The notes beneath the pieces are model-generated. The model searched no databases, had not been told where the DNA came from, and worked only from the letters and a program-made list of their open reading frames with translations. Below, one piece after another: positions 13,001 to 24,006 of a stretch of 64,000 bases of DNA (positions are counted from its first letter, which is position 1; each line of letters begins with the position of its first letter). This DNA is from Cristatella mucedo (lineage: Eukaryota > Bryozoa > Phylactolaemata > Cristatellidae), in NCBI GenBank assembly GCA_009760855.2, contig WPIO01000031.1:3272001-3336000 (forward strand), read 5' to 3'. The position numbers and the translations under genes are program-made.

Positions 13001-16000
13001 ATCCTCTCCAGCTCGGGGCATTTTTTAAACGTAGTTTGTGCCACCGCTAAGCGATATCTCTAGTCGTCCACTTGAAGCCACAGCTTAATATCTGCATTCA
13101 CAACTCCTCACAACCGTCTATTGCAGACGATGCAGGGATCCCTAACTGGATCACCAATCGTGAAATTGTGCCAACAACCTCGTGCTCTGTGGCTGACTCG
13201 GTTCATTGAGGTGTTGTCAGCTCCCCTTAGGGAACACACGAGAGTAGCATCCACTCGTGCCTACGGTCTGCATGCCAGCCAGCCAGTGAGCCCCGAGCCT
13301 TGCGAGACTCCACATGCATGTTACATCACAAGCACATAAAAGCTCTGCTGTGGTTACCATTTTTCAAGACTTTAAACAAGGTTTGGAGTATTCTGAGATT
13401 GGATAGAATCTCGTCGAATAGTCTTGGTGGCTTTGTGGGGTTACAAACGGAGATACTCACACTGTGCTCACTCTGCACTGTCTCGCTCTGCTGGTATGCA
13501 ACCCTTGGCCGAGGTGTGAGGCATATTTCTTCTGCAATCGGCTCTTTTTCACGCTATTTTTTCAAGGATAAATCACACTTGGACATCGGTAGCATTACAT
13601 CACGCACGCCACTGTCAAATCACATTAAACACGGGCTCGGCAGGTGACTCAGTCAGCTGTTTGCTCCAGGAGCTTCTGTGGCAGCGGCAGGCGAGTGGAG
13701 AAGGATGATGGTGGAGCCGGTGGTGTGTGCGATGTTGGCGATCGATTCGATTCGATTTGCGCCGGCTCCTCGAAGCCAGCGCAAAGAACGCATTGAATCG
13801 GTGCAGGCTCCAAGAAGTCCACTGATTGTCGCTGGTTTCGTCGTTCTAGGCCTTTTTGAGCGAGCTGTACGTTTACCTCATCGATCAGATGCACGTCGCG
13901 CTCGACGGTGCCCTCGTGGCCGAGGATGTTCCGCCTCTGCCGAAGCCACTGACGACGTCGGCGCAGCTAAAACATTTCGCCCGGGAGGCCGAAGTGAACA
14001 TGGACTTTGAGCTAGCTGGCCAGCTGTACAGAGAGGTTCGCAGTCTGCGAGTGGCACTTCCTCTCTTTAGCCTCTCTGCTAAGGCGTGTGCACAGGCGCT
14101 GCTTGCTCGCGCTTGCCCGCTCGAGCTGCATTCTCACAGAGTGCAGCTCGCGGTTCCATTTCCGCCTGCCATTTGATTGCACCATCTGAACACATTCTTT
14201 TGGCTGCGCTTGCAGAGGATCGCCCATGATAAGAGCAACGCAGCCTGCTGGTTCGACTACGGCACATTCTGCCTGCACACCAACGACATCGGTAAAGCCG
14301 AAGAGTGCTTCAAAGAATGCGTCACACTCGACCGAAACCACCTGCACGGGTAAATTCCCTTGGTTGGTAATCGTAAGAGGGTCCTTCGGCCATGTGATGC
14401 TTCGAGCTTCGAGCAGTGACGTGAACGCGCGGCAGGCAATGTACGCTTGCATCAAAGCATTGTCTTTTTCTAACGGTATGGCACCTGGTCATGTAGGCCA
14501 TGAGCCACCTGCCATTTGTCTTGACGATATATGAAGTGCCTAGGAAGTGATCAAGTTTTCTGAGGGTATTATACAAATTTATCATTATTGTTAATGCTAT
14601 TACCATTTTCCTGAGTAACGTATAGCAGTCGTGTATTTGCTGAAACAGTGGTTGCAAAGTATACAACAGCAAGCGACGGCGTTCTTGCTTGCAGGCTGCT
14701 GCTTTGTGGCATAGTCTGTGCCATGGAGGAGAGAAATGAGGCTGCGGAGACTTGCCTTCAAGCGGCCACATCAGTAGACCCTAAGAGCACTCTTGCCTGG
14801 ACCATCTTGTGTAAGTCACTGAGTCAGCTGCCGGAGCATTCCTATCGTTGCCAGTACAGTCGTGCTACAGTCAGGCTGCTGCTATCATCTCCACGTCTGT
14901 GACTGCGCCCCGGACGTCCATTCTGCTCAATTGTTGACTAGGCTGCTGCCCATCGAGTAGCAGCAGCCTAGTCACGACGTGAAATTATGCATCAGTAGAG
15001 CATCAAAACAGCCTTTTCGTGGTTAGTGGAGATCGTTTTCATTCAATCTTCTAATCTTGCTCGGTCACGGCTATCGAACCCGGTTAGATCTGAAGCTACT
15101 TTATGGCAATAGGCTGCGCCTTCAAAGCAACAGAAGCTCTGTGCCATGCCAGGCAGGCATGCCTAGTCATGCCCCTGTGAATGCCCCACCTCAGCTATCG
15201 ACGAATGTGCCAGATATGTTGCATACATGACCCGTGTCGTGGCATTGAGTCCTGGAGACGGGAAATTATTTATTGCCCACTGCATGCGGTGGTGATAGCT
15301 AGCTCAGAGGCACTTTTGGCTCAATATAAATGAGGCTGTCAAATCAGCTAAGGCATATTCACAAGGCACACTTGCATTGGTAGCCATTGGCTGGTTAATG
15401 AAGCTCTGCAAAGTCATTCGGTGTTCTCCTTATGAGCTTTAGCCGAGGTCAGATGCAGACTACCTGCACATTCCTTGGACTGACCCCATTGTAAAAAATG
15501 AAATATATAATAATTGACTGCTGTGTCGGCCAAAGTTATATCCCTACTAATTAAAGTCAAAAAGCAAAATGGCGACCAGCACTTCCGAGAGTGACATAGA
15601 TGGCATGTAATAAGACGCTTCTATTTATGTACAGTATTGAACTGACTCGGCAAAGTGAGTCCATAGGCAGTGAGCTCTAGTAGCAGCAGAAGAGCTTTAG
15701 CAGTTGTCATCATGCTTGAAGTGAGCAACAAAGAATTGCTTGTTGAAGGGCTTGGGCCATTGGTCACTACTGGCTAGCGTCAGACTCCCGGTCTGTGACC
15801 CAGTGGCACCTTGAGCCTCTTCCCCTAAAAAAAATGCATGAACATGCAAAAATCCCGTGAATGCCCTCTAAGACGCTTACTTTCACCATGTTGCAGCGTT
15901 GTACTACGACGGCTTGGGGAACGATCTCGAGGCAGAAGCGGCGCTAATCGAGGCGAGAAAGCAAGCAGCCGAAAGCCTGGGTAAGACGTCACGGCCAGAC

Positions 16001-16143
16001 TGCAGCTCGGCAGTGGCTACAACAGAAGCAGTGTGGGGTGGCTCTGTGGCAGCCGAGTTTGCATGTGTGCAGCTTCGACACACACCCCTAGATAAATATT
16101 CGCCGACACCTTCGTGAGCACCGTAGCTCAGCCTATCGAACAC

Positions 16144-16177
<34 letters not shown>

Positions 16178-19100
16178 TACACACAAAGCGCCCTCAGAGA
16201 ACTCAATCTCTTTCTATGTGCTTTACATTCGCTGCAAAGGAAACACGATCGAATGGTGAGCGGTATCATGCTTGATAAACAACATGAATAACATGCTTAG
16301 GGGTGACATGCACAGGGCCAGCATGCAAGTGTGGTTAGTGGCAGCGTGCAACAGTGTCAGCACCCATAAGCACATGATCTACTCCACGTGACCTTCGTGG
16401 TGCCGTGATTTGGCACGCCAATCTGCAGCAGCCCAAGCCAGTGCACAGGAAAATTGTTTTGGCAAAAAACCGAGGACAGTTTTTGCCGATCGAACTTTGG
16501 CTGAGCTGTGAGGATGCTGCACAGTGAAAAAACTATGCTCGCTACTCGAACTTGCATTTTACTGCAAGCGCCTGCGAAAAACCACAGAATGAACCTTGAA
16601 CCCGTTTTAGTGGAGCCGCTCGAGGTGTATAGGGGTGTAGCACAGAGTGCGACACTTTTGCTTGCCATCCCTAGACAATGCAGAAAAAAAGTATAATTAA
16701 TTGTATAATTCATCCCTAAGAGAACCTAATCTCCATCCACGCACTTTACGTGCGAAGCAGTGCAAATTTCCGTGTAAGAGAGCCTAGCCGATGTCACTAG
16801 CCACTAGATGCCATTAGATGCCGCTAGATGCCACCTAGCCGATGCCGATAGCACCTAGCCGATGACGGTGCTACCTCTCCACTGCTCCTCCTGCTCCCTC
16901 TGACCCCCGGCTTCTCGTTCACTGATTGTTTCCTTAATACATTGTTGTCCGACTTGGGCTACGCTCTTCTGCTCTAGTGTGTAGCCTTGAACGCTGGCCT
17001 TCCAGCTTGATTGTAAGCTTTTCAGTCATTAGGGCGCTCGGCAGCGCGGACTCCCTGCATAGCTAATACATAGCCTTTGCAGGCTGGCAAAGGTGCAGCA
17101 GCTGGCCCTGCAGACCCCAGCCAGGGCTCTGGGTTCACTAATGCACGCTTGGACTAATGGTCGAGCTACGGTTGAGTGAGTTCAATAACGAGTGCCTCCG
17201 GTTTAGGGGCTTGGCAGCCATGCTGGTTTGGTCCAGTGGTTAAGGTGCTCGCCCCGACCAAGGTCGTGGGCTCGAGCCCCGTAGCATATGTGAAGCACCT
17301 GAATGGACATTAGGTTCTTTGGTGCACTATACGATACGAGTGAAGTATTTTTTTTAATTTTTTTTAATGTCTAGAAACTGGATCGTGGGCTCGAGCGCTG
17401 CTTCAGAGAACTCTGTATTGCCCAAAGGAAGCCTGTGAGAGGCAACAGTAGCAGCTTAGGCACATTTACCACTACATAAAATGAGGCTGTTGATTCCGCT
17501 AACCTAGTATTTTAGCTTACTTTAGCAAACATCCATGCACATTTGCAGTCTCTGTTCCAAGACATGTGCAACAGCTGTCTCACTCACCGTGAACCAAAAC
17601 ATAGCAGATCGCAAGGAGTCAGCATTTCTCGACGCTTTAAAAAAAATTAACTAGCCAGAGTATGCAGCCCATGCAAGGATCTAGCAGTGTGCAGGATTTA
17701 TTTACCAGTGTACGAGGCTGCTAGGGGTGGGGTGCAGCTAGTCCAGTCCAGGGTAGTAGACTACAGACCAGTTGAAGGCATACTGCACGAAGAATGTGTA
17801 GCTTGAAGTGCAGATCTTGTAAATGGAGGTCACGCGTCTCGAACCGAACAGACAGGGAGGAATGCCGCAGGGTGGCTCGCTCTGCTCGATTCCTTTGCTC
17901 GATACCTCACATGTAGTTTGCACCTGGTGAAAAGGGTTCAAGGTCGGGCCCTCTCTTTGCTTCTTGCTCCTGGGAAATCCTCTTCTTAGAAGGCGCAGAC
18001 GCTTAGCGTTTTCGCTCATCGTAATCTGGCTTACCGGTGCTCACGTGGTCATGCAGGTTCTGCAGTGGTGGCTGAGGCGGACGCAGCACCGACGGAGAGC
18101 CAGCTGCCGCCCTCGTCGGTGTACATGCAGGCAGCCGAGTGGCTGCTCGAGGTCAAGGCTGTGACAGTAAGAGCAGACAGATCTCTTCTGTGCGCTGGCA
18201 GCAAAGTGGCAGTCCAGCTGCCGTCACTGCCACCACTGCTGTTGCCGCCATTGCTACTGCCATTACGCTACTGTTGCTGCCGCCATTGCCGCTGCCCGGC
18301 AGCTGTGATGGCAGCCCGAACTGGTACCGAAAGGCATCTTCGGCATGCATGCATGCATCACTCGTCGACCAGGCGGTCAGTACCGGTCGAACATTGCCGG
18401 CTCGCGTATCCTGGCTCACGGCCTGCCACTCATGGTTCCATCAGCTCTCACCTCCACTCCATCTCCGCCCTCCCACACACACGCACACACACGCGCGCAC
18501 CTACACATGCACACACGCACAGAGCGTGCAAATCCTCCCTGACATCTGAGATGCCTCTGCTGCTGCCTCGCTGAACGACGGTGCAAGCTGACAGCGGCAT
18601 GCGGAAGCGGCCGCCCCATTGACGCCGACAGCTGCTGCTGTTTGTGCTTGAGTTTTGTCACTGCACACTGGCACTGCCTATTGGCACGTTTCGCTCATCG
18701 GTTTAACAACCGGCCACGCAGTGCCGTCGACGTCGGCTGCCATAGCAACGTCTAACTTTTGTCTCTCTCTCTTTCTTTGTTGCCGTTCTCATTTAGTTCA
18801 CGGAGAGGGCATTGGGGCATGAGCTGCTCGCCTCGCTGACGTCAGACGCTGCTGCTCGTGGCCGCGTAGACGGCCCCGCCGTGTCCTACTACATAGCCAT
18901 GGCGAGGCTGTGCCTACAGAAGCACGAGCTAGGAGAGGCGCTGAAGCAGGCTACAATCGCTCTCGACAAAGCTCCAAAAGTAGGAGCAGCTGCAGCAGCC
19001 GAAGCGCTGAGCGAATGCTGCTCGCGATCGTGCACGTGCACTCAGTCGCTTTGTCAGCAGCTCAGTCGCAGACTTGTCATCCTGAAACTGGCAGTTTCAC

Positions 19101-19830
19101 TTGTGACTTCGGTACACGATAAGGTCGACATGGTACTACACCTTATGCCCGAAATAGCGGCCAGGAACGTGTGCTAGGAGGCGTGGCGACATGCTCGCCG
19201 TGAGCTGCTGCCGCCATGTTGCTGCCATTGGTTGCATTTCTCTCGTGTGACGGTGGCACGCACTCTGGCTGCAGGACCCCGATGCCTGGTCCATAGCTGG
19301 CCATCTCAACTATCTGCTTGGTGACATGGAGGCGGCACGTGATTGCTATGAAAAGACTCTTACATCATCGCTGGGGCAAGCAAGCGAGACACACTCCGTT
19401 TATCTACGCCTGGCTTCCATATACCTGCAGCAGGGATTCGTGAGTGCGGCAATTGCATCAGTGGCAGCGGCAGCGGTGCATGCGGCTTGTCTACAAGTCA
19501 TGAGTGCAATGCTGGCAGGGTAGTCATGTGACGGTCATGTGATGGTCCTTCTCTCCACGGGCCCTCACCTGCTGGTGAGGCTTCTTCTTCGGTGGAGCAG
19601 CAGCAGCAGCTGCTGCTCCAGCAGCGTGCCATTTCTGATTGCATCGGCTGCACTGCATGGCATTACCGGCATGGTGTTGGGTCACCAGAATTATGCATTC
19701 TTCATTTTTTTCCTTTTCAGTTTAAAGAAGCAAAGGAGACGTTTCTCAGCTCATGCAAGCGCTCACCTTCATGCATATCATGGCTTGGAGTGGGGATCGC
19801 ATGCTACCGTGTAAGTGCACTCCTGATCTC

Positions 19831-19910
<80 letters not shown>

Positions 19911-19938
19911 AGCGCTTCTTATTCTCTTTCTATATATG

Positions 19939-19985
<47 letters not shown>

Positions 19986-20115
19986 ATATGAGTCTGTGTG
20001 TGTGAGTGTGAGTGTATGTATATATGTATGTGTATATATGTATGTGTATATATGTGTGTGTGGATGTGTCTCATTGGCATGAATTTATATATATATATAT
20101 ATTTATATATATATG

Positions 20116-20154
<39 letters not shown>

Positions 20155-20220
20155 ATATGTATGTGTATATATGTGTGTGGACGTGTCTCATTGGCATGAA
20201 TGTATAGGGAGATACATACG

Positions 20221-20265
<45 letters not shown>

Positions 20266-20273
20266 TTAAATAT

Positions 20274-20339
<66 letters not shown>

Positions 20340-20485
20340 TTAAACATATATATATATATATATATATGTATGTATATATGCATGTATATATATATGTGTG
20401 CGTGTGTGTGTGCGTGCGTGGATATGTCTCATTGGCATGAATTTATAGGGAGATATATAGATACATACATATATGTGTGTATATG

Positions 20486-20518
<33 letters not shown>

Positions 20519-23353
20519 TTAAATACATATACATATATATATATGTGTGTGTGTGTGTGTATGTATATGTATATGTGTGTGTGTATATATGTGTATGTAT
20601 GTGTGTGAGTGTGCGCTTGTGCCTCTCTCACTATCAATTCCTTAAAAAATCTGCCTCTCTTTGACATAGCCGTCTATCTCTGTCATTAGCACATGCCGCT
20701 CTTTGGTAATGCAGTAGAGAGCCTTCGTTTTACTTAAAATCTTTCGGTCGATTTAAACTCTGGAACACCAGTAGATCCGAACGTTGGTCGTAATGCCTGC
20801 CTAGCCCGCCAGTTCTCCATTTTTCTGGGATTCCAACGGCATGCGCACTGCACTCCGATGAGAATCAAAGGTACAAACACAGACCGTGCATGCATATGCA
20901 GCTGCTTAGAAGGCGAACCGTACGCACGCATGCATGCACACACAAACGCACGCACGCGCACACTCTTACCACAATGCCCATACGCCGGCTCTGAGGCGTC
21001 TGCTGGCGGCGACTCGGGCATAGGAGAGCAGCAAGGCCCGAGTACGTGCCCAGAGCCACAAGCACAGCAATGAGATGCCTGCACTTCATTACCTAGGTAT
21101 AATAATAGTAATAATTCATTACATTGCCTAGTAGAGTACGAGTCCTAGAGCGACCGTGTTCCTTCGTTGCCTGTTAACAGTGGGCTCAAAGCGGCCATGG
21201 TCTTCGACACTATGAGGGGTCGGTTTTTTTACAATTTTGAATAAAGAAAATCCTCATCAGCAAGAATATCCGGCCGAAGTCAAGAGGAGGGAAGTGAATT
21301 GGGGGGCCGGTTTTGAGCCAATGATAGTGTCTAATTAGCCGCGCTTAGCCGCTACAAGGTGTTCCATTTGAGCGACTGACGCTCTCAAGTCTGCCATGTA
21401 GGCTTTTTTGGCTAGCAGATGACGATTGGATGACCACGACGACTGGGCGCAGGGGGGGGTGGGACCGAAGGGACGAGCCGACGATCGAGTCTGTCGGTCG
21501 ACTTTCTCTTCCCGGGAGCCATCACCAGTGTATCGGGTTCTGTCGAGTGGCACTGTAACGTCCACTATCGAAGTGTTCACACTTGCAGTCGATGACAACT
21601 TCCGGATTGGCGGTCGGACCTCGCTATGGGCACTGGCTGACCACGTGGCATTCGGTCTCTGGCTACGAGCAGCAGAGGCAGCAGCTCCGGGGTTATTGCT
21701 CCTGGCGACAGCGACCGGCAGCGAGTCCAGGCATGCTCGGTGAACGAACTGTCGGGCCCTGAAAGACATGGCCAATACCGGTGTCTTCAAGTGAATGTAT
21801 GTCGCTAACCTGTGACTCGGGTCAAGCAGAGGCAGCCAAGTGGCAGGGGCTCAGGTTAAGTAAGATCTTGTGTAGGCTAGGCAGCTCCAGGTCTGGCCTT
21901 TGCGTGCCTGAAACTGGCGCAGGTAGTATTTCGTCGAATGCAGCACTAGGGAGAGTACTAGCCAGCAAAGTTTGGCGCGACCTCACCTCCACCACCACCT
22001 GTCACACTCAACGTCCCCTGACATGACGACATTTAAAAGGAAGCTTAAAAGGCACCTTTTTTATTACAGCATTTGGTGAGTGGGTCTTTTTGTGATTCGT
22101 CCTTCGCGTGCATGCACCTGCTTGCTTGCCTGCTGCTGCTGCTTGCAGATGATGTTATCACCAAATAATTCTTAATGCTTTATATGCAGCATATGTAAAG
22201 TGCCTAGAGAGAGAGAGAGAGATTCAGTTCTCTGAGGGTGGGAGGCCGTAGCACAGGCGTAGCTGCGAGCGCCCCCTAGCAGAGCAGATACAGAGGCTCC
22301 AGGGCTTCCGGCGGAGCTGCTCCGGCAGCTTTCCCGGAAGCCCTCGCAGCCGTGCTTGCTGCTGCGCAGTGGCTGGCGGCCCTGACCAATGACACTTCGG
22401 TGCGGCCGTTTTTTGAAGCTGGACGAATTCTCCGAAGCAGAGGACGCCTTGTCCGAGGCCAACGGGCTGAGTAACAGCGACGCGGAAGTCTGGGGCTACC
22501 TAGCCCTGGTCTGTCTGCAGCAGGGCCGCCCGTCGGAGGCTTGGGAGTCGTACGAATATGCGTTGCAGGTAGGCGGGCATGCCTGGGCTTGCCGATACGC
22601 TCTGCCTTTGCCCAAGCTCTGGCCAGCACTTTGGCACGCCAGACGCATTGAGCCGTGCATGCAGCCGTGTGCACGGTGTCCGTGCTTCTGCTCCTGGGCT
22701 TTCCGCCCAGGTGATCCCAGCCTTCCAGGCGATAGCTACCTCCTGAGCCGGCTAGTGCACAAGCTACAACCCCCCCACCCTCATCTGAAACGTCACCTCC
22801 TGTGCCATGCGACCTAAACAACTCTTGCCAGCCGAGCGCTTGCAGTGCATGCCCTGCTGCAGTGTCGGATTCAAAAGGCCAAGAGGTCTCCACTGCCTCC
22901 TTTGCCGACCGAGAGCTCCCTCCTTTCTGTTATTCACCTGCTCACAGCGAGGGCAGAGGGGCCACTAAGATGGTTTCCCTTGTCAGCTGTCAGCCACTGC
23001 ATCACCTATCACAATCGGGAGCTGCCTCCTGAGCCGGCTAGCCTCGCTCTGGTCTGAGCACGGCTACCACACGGTCAACCGGCAAACTCAAAGCAGCTCG
23101 GCATACTTATTACATTAATGTGAATTCAAAGAGCACTGTAACTTGGAAGGAAAAGTGCTCCGTTACTGTCAATGTCTCTCAACATGAGAACTCGCTTCTC
23201 TCTCTTTCTCCTCTCCCACTCTTTCTCTCTATCTCTCCCTCTCCTCTCCCTCCCCCTCCCCCCCTCCCCCTCCCCCCCCCCCTCCCCCCCCTCCCCCCCC
23301 TCCCCCTCTCCTCTCCCTCCCCCCTCCCCCTCCCCCTCTCCCTCTCCCTCCCT

Positions 23354-23410
<57 letters not shown>

Positions 23411-23969
23411 CCTCTCTCTCTCTCTCCCCCTCTCTCTCTCTAAGCCAACAGCAGTAATTCATCCTCTTGGCGGTACTCACGTGGTAAACGGTCACCATGC
23501 TCTGCCTAGTCTCCAGTGCAGCTGTTGTCCTACCTGACCATATATGCTGTACAGGACCTCCATGGTAGAACCAGCAGGCTATGGCAGCTGCTTTGGATAA
23601 AAAGGACAGTGCACACATTAGGAGGCACCGTACCGGCGCTCACACTAGATTCCTGTTAGTGACTCGCCTAGTTGAGATAGCATACTGTCTTGCTGATCCC
23701 GGAACCTCTCCTCTCCCCCCCCGAACCTCGCGCAAGTGGTGCTCGCTGCCACGTGCTGCGGACGTCACCCGCCGCCATCAGGCAAGGCAGCATGTGTGTA
23801 GGCTGCCAACTGTCGGGCACTCGTGGGGGGAGGGAGGAAAAGGGGGAGGGGCCGGCTTGCATTTGTCTGCACTCCACAGCACGGAGGAGGCGGCGGCGAC
23901 TCGCCACGCGGTTTCGTTTCAGCTCGGCCTCAAGGACGAGGAGCTGCTGAGCGAGATACGCGGGCTTCT

Positions 23970-24001
<32 letters not shown>

Positions 24002-24006
24002 TGTGA
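612..24006 (+). CDS. CFAP70: Cilia- and flagella-associated protein 70 (TPR protein), 3' two-thirds of the gene, 20 exons
   Basis: Axonemal TPR protein, known in other animals from outer dynein arm/ciliary motility work. Exons: 612-742, 892-1041, 3116-3200, 3379-3448, 3870-3931, 6837-6962, 7163-7186 (microexon, uncertain), 7495-7649, 8047-8169, 8842-9046, 13850-14035, 14216-14349, 14695-14810, 15897-15980, 18057-18166, 18797-18979, 19275-19439, 19721-19810, 22419-22568, 23923-24006 (TGA). All introns are GT-AG and all phases agree, giving about 810 residues. Family hallmarks: [79 protein letters not shown], and C-terminal TPRs (WFDYG...[36 protein letters not shown]). Human CFAP70 is about 1,120 residues, so about 300 N-terminal residues, including the C2-like domain, should lie to the left. 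The C terminus ends in ten Gln, Leu, stop. One donor (after 14035, GTTCGC) is weak. Confidence 0.93.
1858..2700 (-). mobile_element. LINE family B (L2/CR1-like), 3' fragment
   Basis: Read on the minus strand, this matches other family B copies here: the region encoding SLxxDDxIS, the CACTGGCT 'LHWL' segment, a GATGACCAAATCAGCTCCAC stretch also near 50070 on the plus strand, and the characteristic 3' tail (CACATGCAAAGTGCCTATA). Multiple stops; dead. It lies in the CFAP70 intron 1042-3115. Confidence 0.75.
4190..4390 (+). mobile_element. LINE family B 3' tail
   Basis: Contains GCATCTGTAAAGTGCCCAGA, a TTAGTTCTCTGGGGGTGCTA segment and a terminal ATT-rich run, the 3' end shared by all family B copies in this window. 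Confidence 0.7.
4805..4975 (+). repeat. Degenerate CCCTTCAGCCC-type tandem repeat
   Basis: About ten imperfect units ending in CTTCAGC(C/T)CC or similar, about 15-20 bp apart, on a C/T-rich background. Intronic in CFAP70. Confidence 0.55.
6971..7056 (+). repeat. (CTG)n followed by a C run, intronic
   Basis: About 24 CTG/CCG triplets and then about 13 C lie only 8 bp downstream of the inferred donor of CFAP70 exon 6837-6962 (AAG then GTAGCG). If the donor were missed, the frame would continue into a long poly-Leu tract. The next recognised exon continues in phase 0, so I treat the array as intronic. Confidence 0.85.
7163..7186 (+). CDS. CFAP70: Candidate 24-nt microexon of CFAP70
   Basis: TTTCCAG precedes and GTAACA follows a 24-nt segment encoding RGREAGDE. 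Flanking exons end and begin in phase 0, so inclusion or skipping both keep the frame. It lies in the charged, poorly conserved linker between the KKAEVKK and ASANVKSS segments. No conservation argument is possible from sequence alone. Confidence 0.4.
8252..8570 (+). repeat. TGGA/TGGG tetranucleotide minisatellite
   Basis: About 320 bp of ATGG/GTGG units with a higher order of GGTGGATGGAT 12-mers. It reads open in several frames because the unit has no stops; it is not coding. It lies in the intron between exons 8047-8169 and 8842-9046. Confidence 0.95.
8575..8640 (-). mobile_element. SINE-like 3' tail fragment
   Basis: Contains CCCTAAGAGAACCTAATCTC and then TATCCAGG, the minus-strand version of the SINE/LINE shared tail. 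No tRNA head is visible. Confidence 0.5.
8842..9046 (+). CDS. CFAP70: CFAP70 conserved middle exon
   Basis: This exon gives about 69 residues and is the most conserved non-TPR block. It contains the [20 protein letters not shown] stretch and continues into a conserved KIVREKYLG sequence. It is entered with two bases carried from exon 8047-8169 and left in phase 0. Exon 13850-14035 continues it directly (ELQ then [10 protein letters not shown]), although the intron between is about 4.8 kb. That intron holds two LINE fragments in opposite orientation (about 11.61-12.74 kb). Confidence 0.93.
9994..10053 (+). repeat. 15-bp tandem repeat, 4 copies (GAGGCAACTCxGAGT)
   Basis: Four contiguous 15-mers, each starting GAGGCAAC. 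A 15-bp unit preserves frame, giving (S/V)EATQ repeats in one frame, but no gene is supported around it. Confidence 0.8.
11610..12255 (-). mobile_element. LINE family A (L2/CR1-like), reverse-transcriptase 3' fragment
   Basis: On the minus strand it encodes, with stops, the LINE C-terminal sequence [20 protein letters not shown] followed by [10 protein letters not shown]. Copies at 36.5-37.6, 45.8-46.3 and 52.8-53.1 kb share it. It abuts an oppositely oriented family B copy. Confidence 0.8.
12258..12735 (+). mobile_element. LINE family B 3' fragment
   Basis: Encodes the decayed C-terminal [16 protein letters not shown] stretch (cf. NSL/PKAWNSLPxDIR of L2/CR1 elements), then the family B tail with a GCGCATGTATAGGGCTTAGA segment and an ATT-rich end. 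Confidence 0.75.
14440..14610 (+). mobile_element. LINE family B 3' tail
   Basis: GATATATGAAGTGCCTAGGA, then a TCAAGTTTTCTGAGGG segment and an ATT-rich end. It lies in the intron between TPR exons 14216-14349 and 14695-14810. Confidence 0.65.
15060..15360 (+). mobile_element. tRNA-derived SINE type 2, degenerate
   Basis: A box-B-like TATCGAACCCGG occurs near 15073. TATTGCCCACTGCATGCGGT and AAATGAGGCTGTCAAATCAG follow about 200 bp later, matching the 3' half of the better preserved copy at 59155-59330. The interior is unclear. Confidence 0.45.
16141..16400 (-). mobile_element. LINE family B 3' tail, minus strand, with (ATT)n end
   Basis: A plus-strand (AAT)n of about 33 bp is followed by AAAGCGCCCTCAGAGAACTC and CTTTACATTCGCTGCAAAGG, the exact complement of the family B 3' end. 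The stretch AGTGTGGTTAGTGGCAGC further in matches the family's 3'UTR. Confidence 0.8.
16705..16770 (-). mobile_element. SINE/LINE shared-tail fragment
   Basis: CCCTAAGAGAACCTAATCTC, then CATCCACGCACTTTACGTGC. Followed at 16790-16870 by short tandem CTAGCCGATGxC / CTAGATGCC units. Confidence 0.5.
17217..17345 (+). mobile_element. tRNA-derived SINE type 1, near-complete
   Basis: The head has an A-box-like GGTCCAGTGGTTAAGGTGCT and a B-box-like GGGCTCGAGCCCC, 29-35 bp apart as in a tRNA promoter. After it comes CATATGTGAAGCACCTGAAT, then ATTAGGTTCTTTGGTGCAC, which matches the 3' end of LINE family B. Other copies lie at 25685-25850 and 54165-54300, both minus. Confidence 0.8.
17370..17510 (+). 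mobile_element. tRNA-derived SINE type 2, degenerate
   Basis: GATCGTGGGCTCGAGCGCTG (B box), TGTATTGCCCAAAGGAAGCC and AAATGAGGCTGTTGATTCCG match in order the copy at 59155-59330. Confidence 0.55.
19828..19906 (+). repeat. (CT)n microsatellite
   Basis: About 75 bp of uninterrupted CT, starting 20 bp after the CFAP70 donor at 19811. Confidence 0.95.
19930..20625 (+). repeat. Composite (TG)n/(TA)n array with an embedded higher-order unit
   Basis: About 700 bp of alternating TATA and TGTG blocks. The non-simple motif TGTCTCATTGGCATGAAT occurs at about 20066, 20184 and 20425, and GTGTTTAAA occurs at about 20263, 20338 and 20517. This shows duplication of larger units inside the array. Confidence 0.9.
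21945..22245 (+). mobile_element. LINE family B 3' fragment
   Basis: Shares GACGACATTTAAAAGGAAGC with other family B copies and ends in CATATGTAAAGTGCCTAGAG, an expanded GAGA run and TTCAGTTCTCTGAGGG. It stops about 170 bp before CFAP70 exon 22419-22568. Confidence 0.75.
23190..23445 (+). repeat. CT/C-rich polypyrimidine tract
   Basis: About 250 bp almost purely C and T on the plus strand, within the last CFAP70 intron. Confidence 0.9.
23971..24003 (+). repeat. CFAP70: (CAG)10 coding run at the extreme C terminus of CFAP70
   Basis: Ten uninterrupted CAG codons follow the sequence EIRGLL and are followed by CTG and the TGA stop. The exon has its own acceptor (TTTCAG just before 23923) and is in frame, so the run is translated as poly-Gln just after the last TPR. 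More CAG/GTAGCAG repeats continue past the stop (24007-24050), so the tract probably expanded at the coding/3'UTR border. Confidence 0.85.

Larger units (their letters stand above)
14216..23923 (+). other. CFAP70: CFAP70 TPR-encoding exon block
   Basis: Eight exons (14216-14349, 14695-14810, 15897-15980, 18057-18166, 18797-18979, 19275-19439, 19721-19810, 22419-22568) encode helical repeats with the TPR pattern of Trp/Leu-Gly/Ala-Tyr-Ala-Pro spacing. Examples are [46 protein letters not shown] and [16 protein letters not shown]. TPRs are protein-interaction scaffolds. Exon 18057-18166 also carries a low-complexity acidic/Ala linker (about 20 residues) before [15 protein letters not shown]. 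Confidence 0.9.

Noticed and set aside
17217-17290. A possible free tRNA gene.
   Set aside because: The A and B boxes are followed by a LINE-like tail and the same unit recurs at 25685 and 54165; it is a SINE head, and no good cloverleaf closes.
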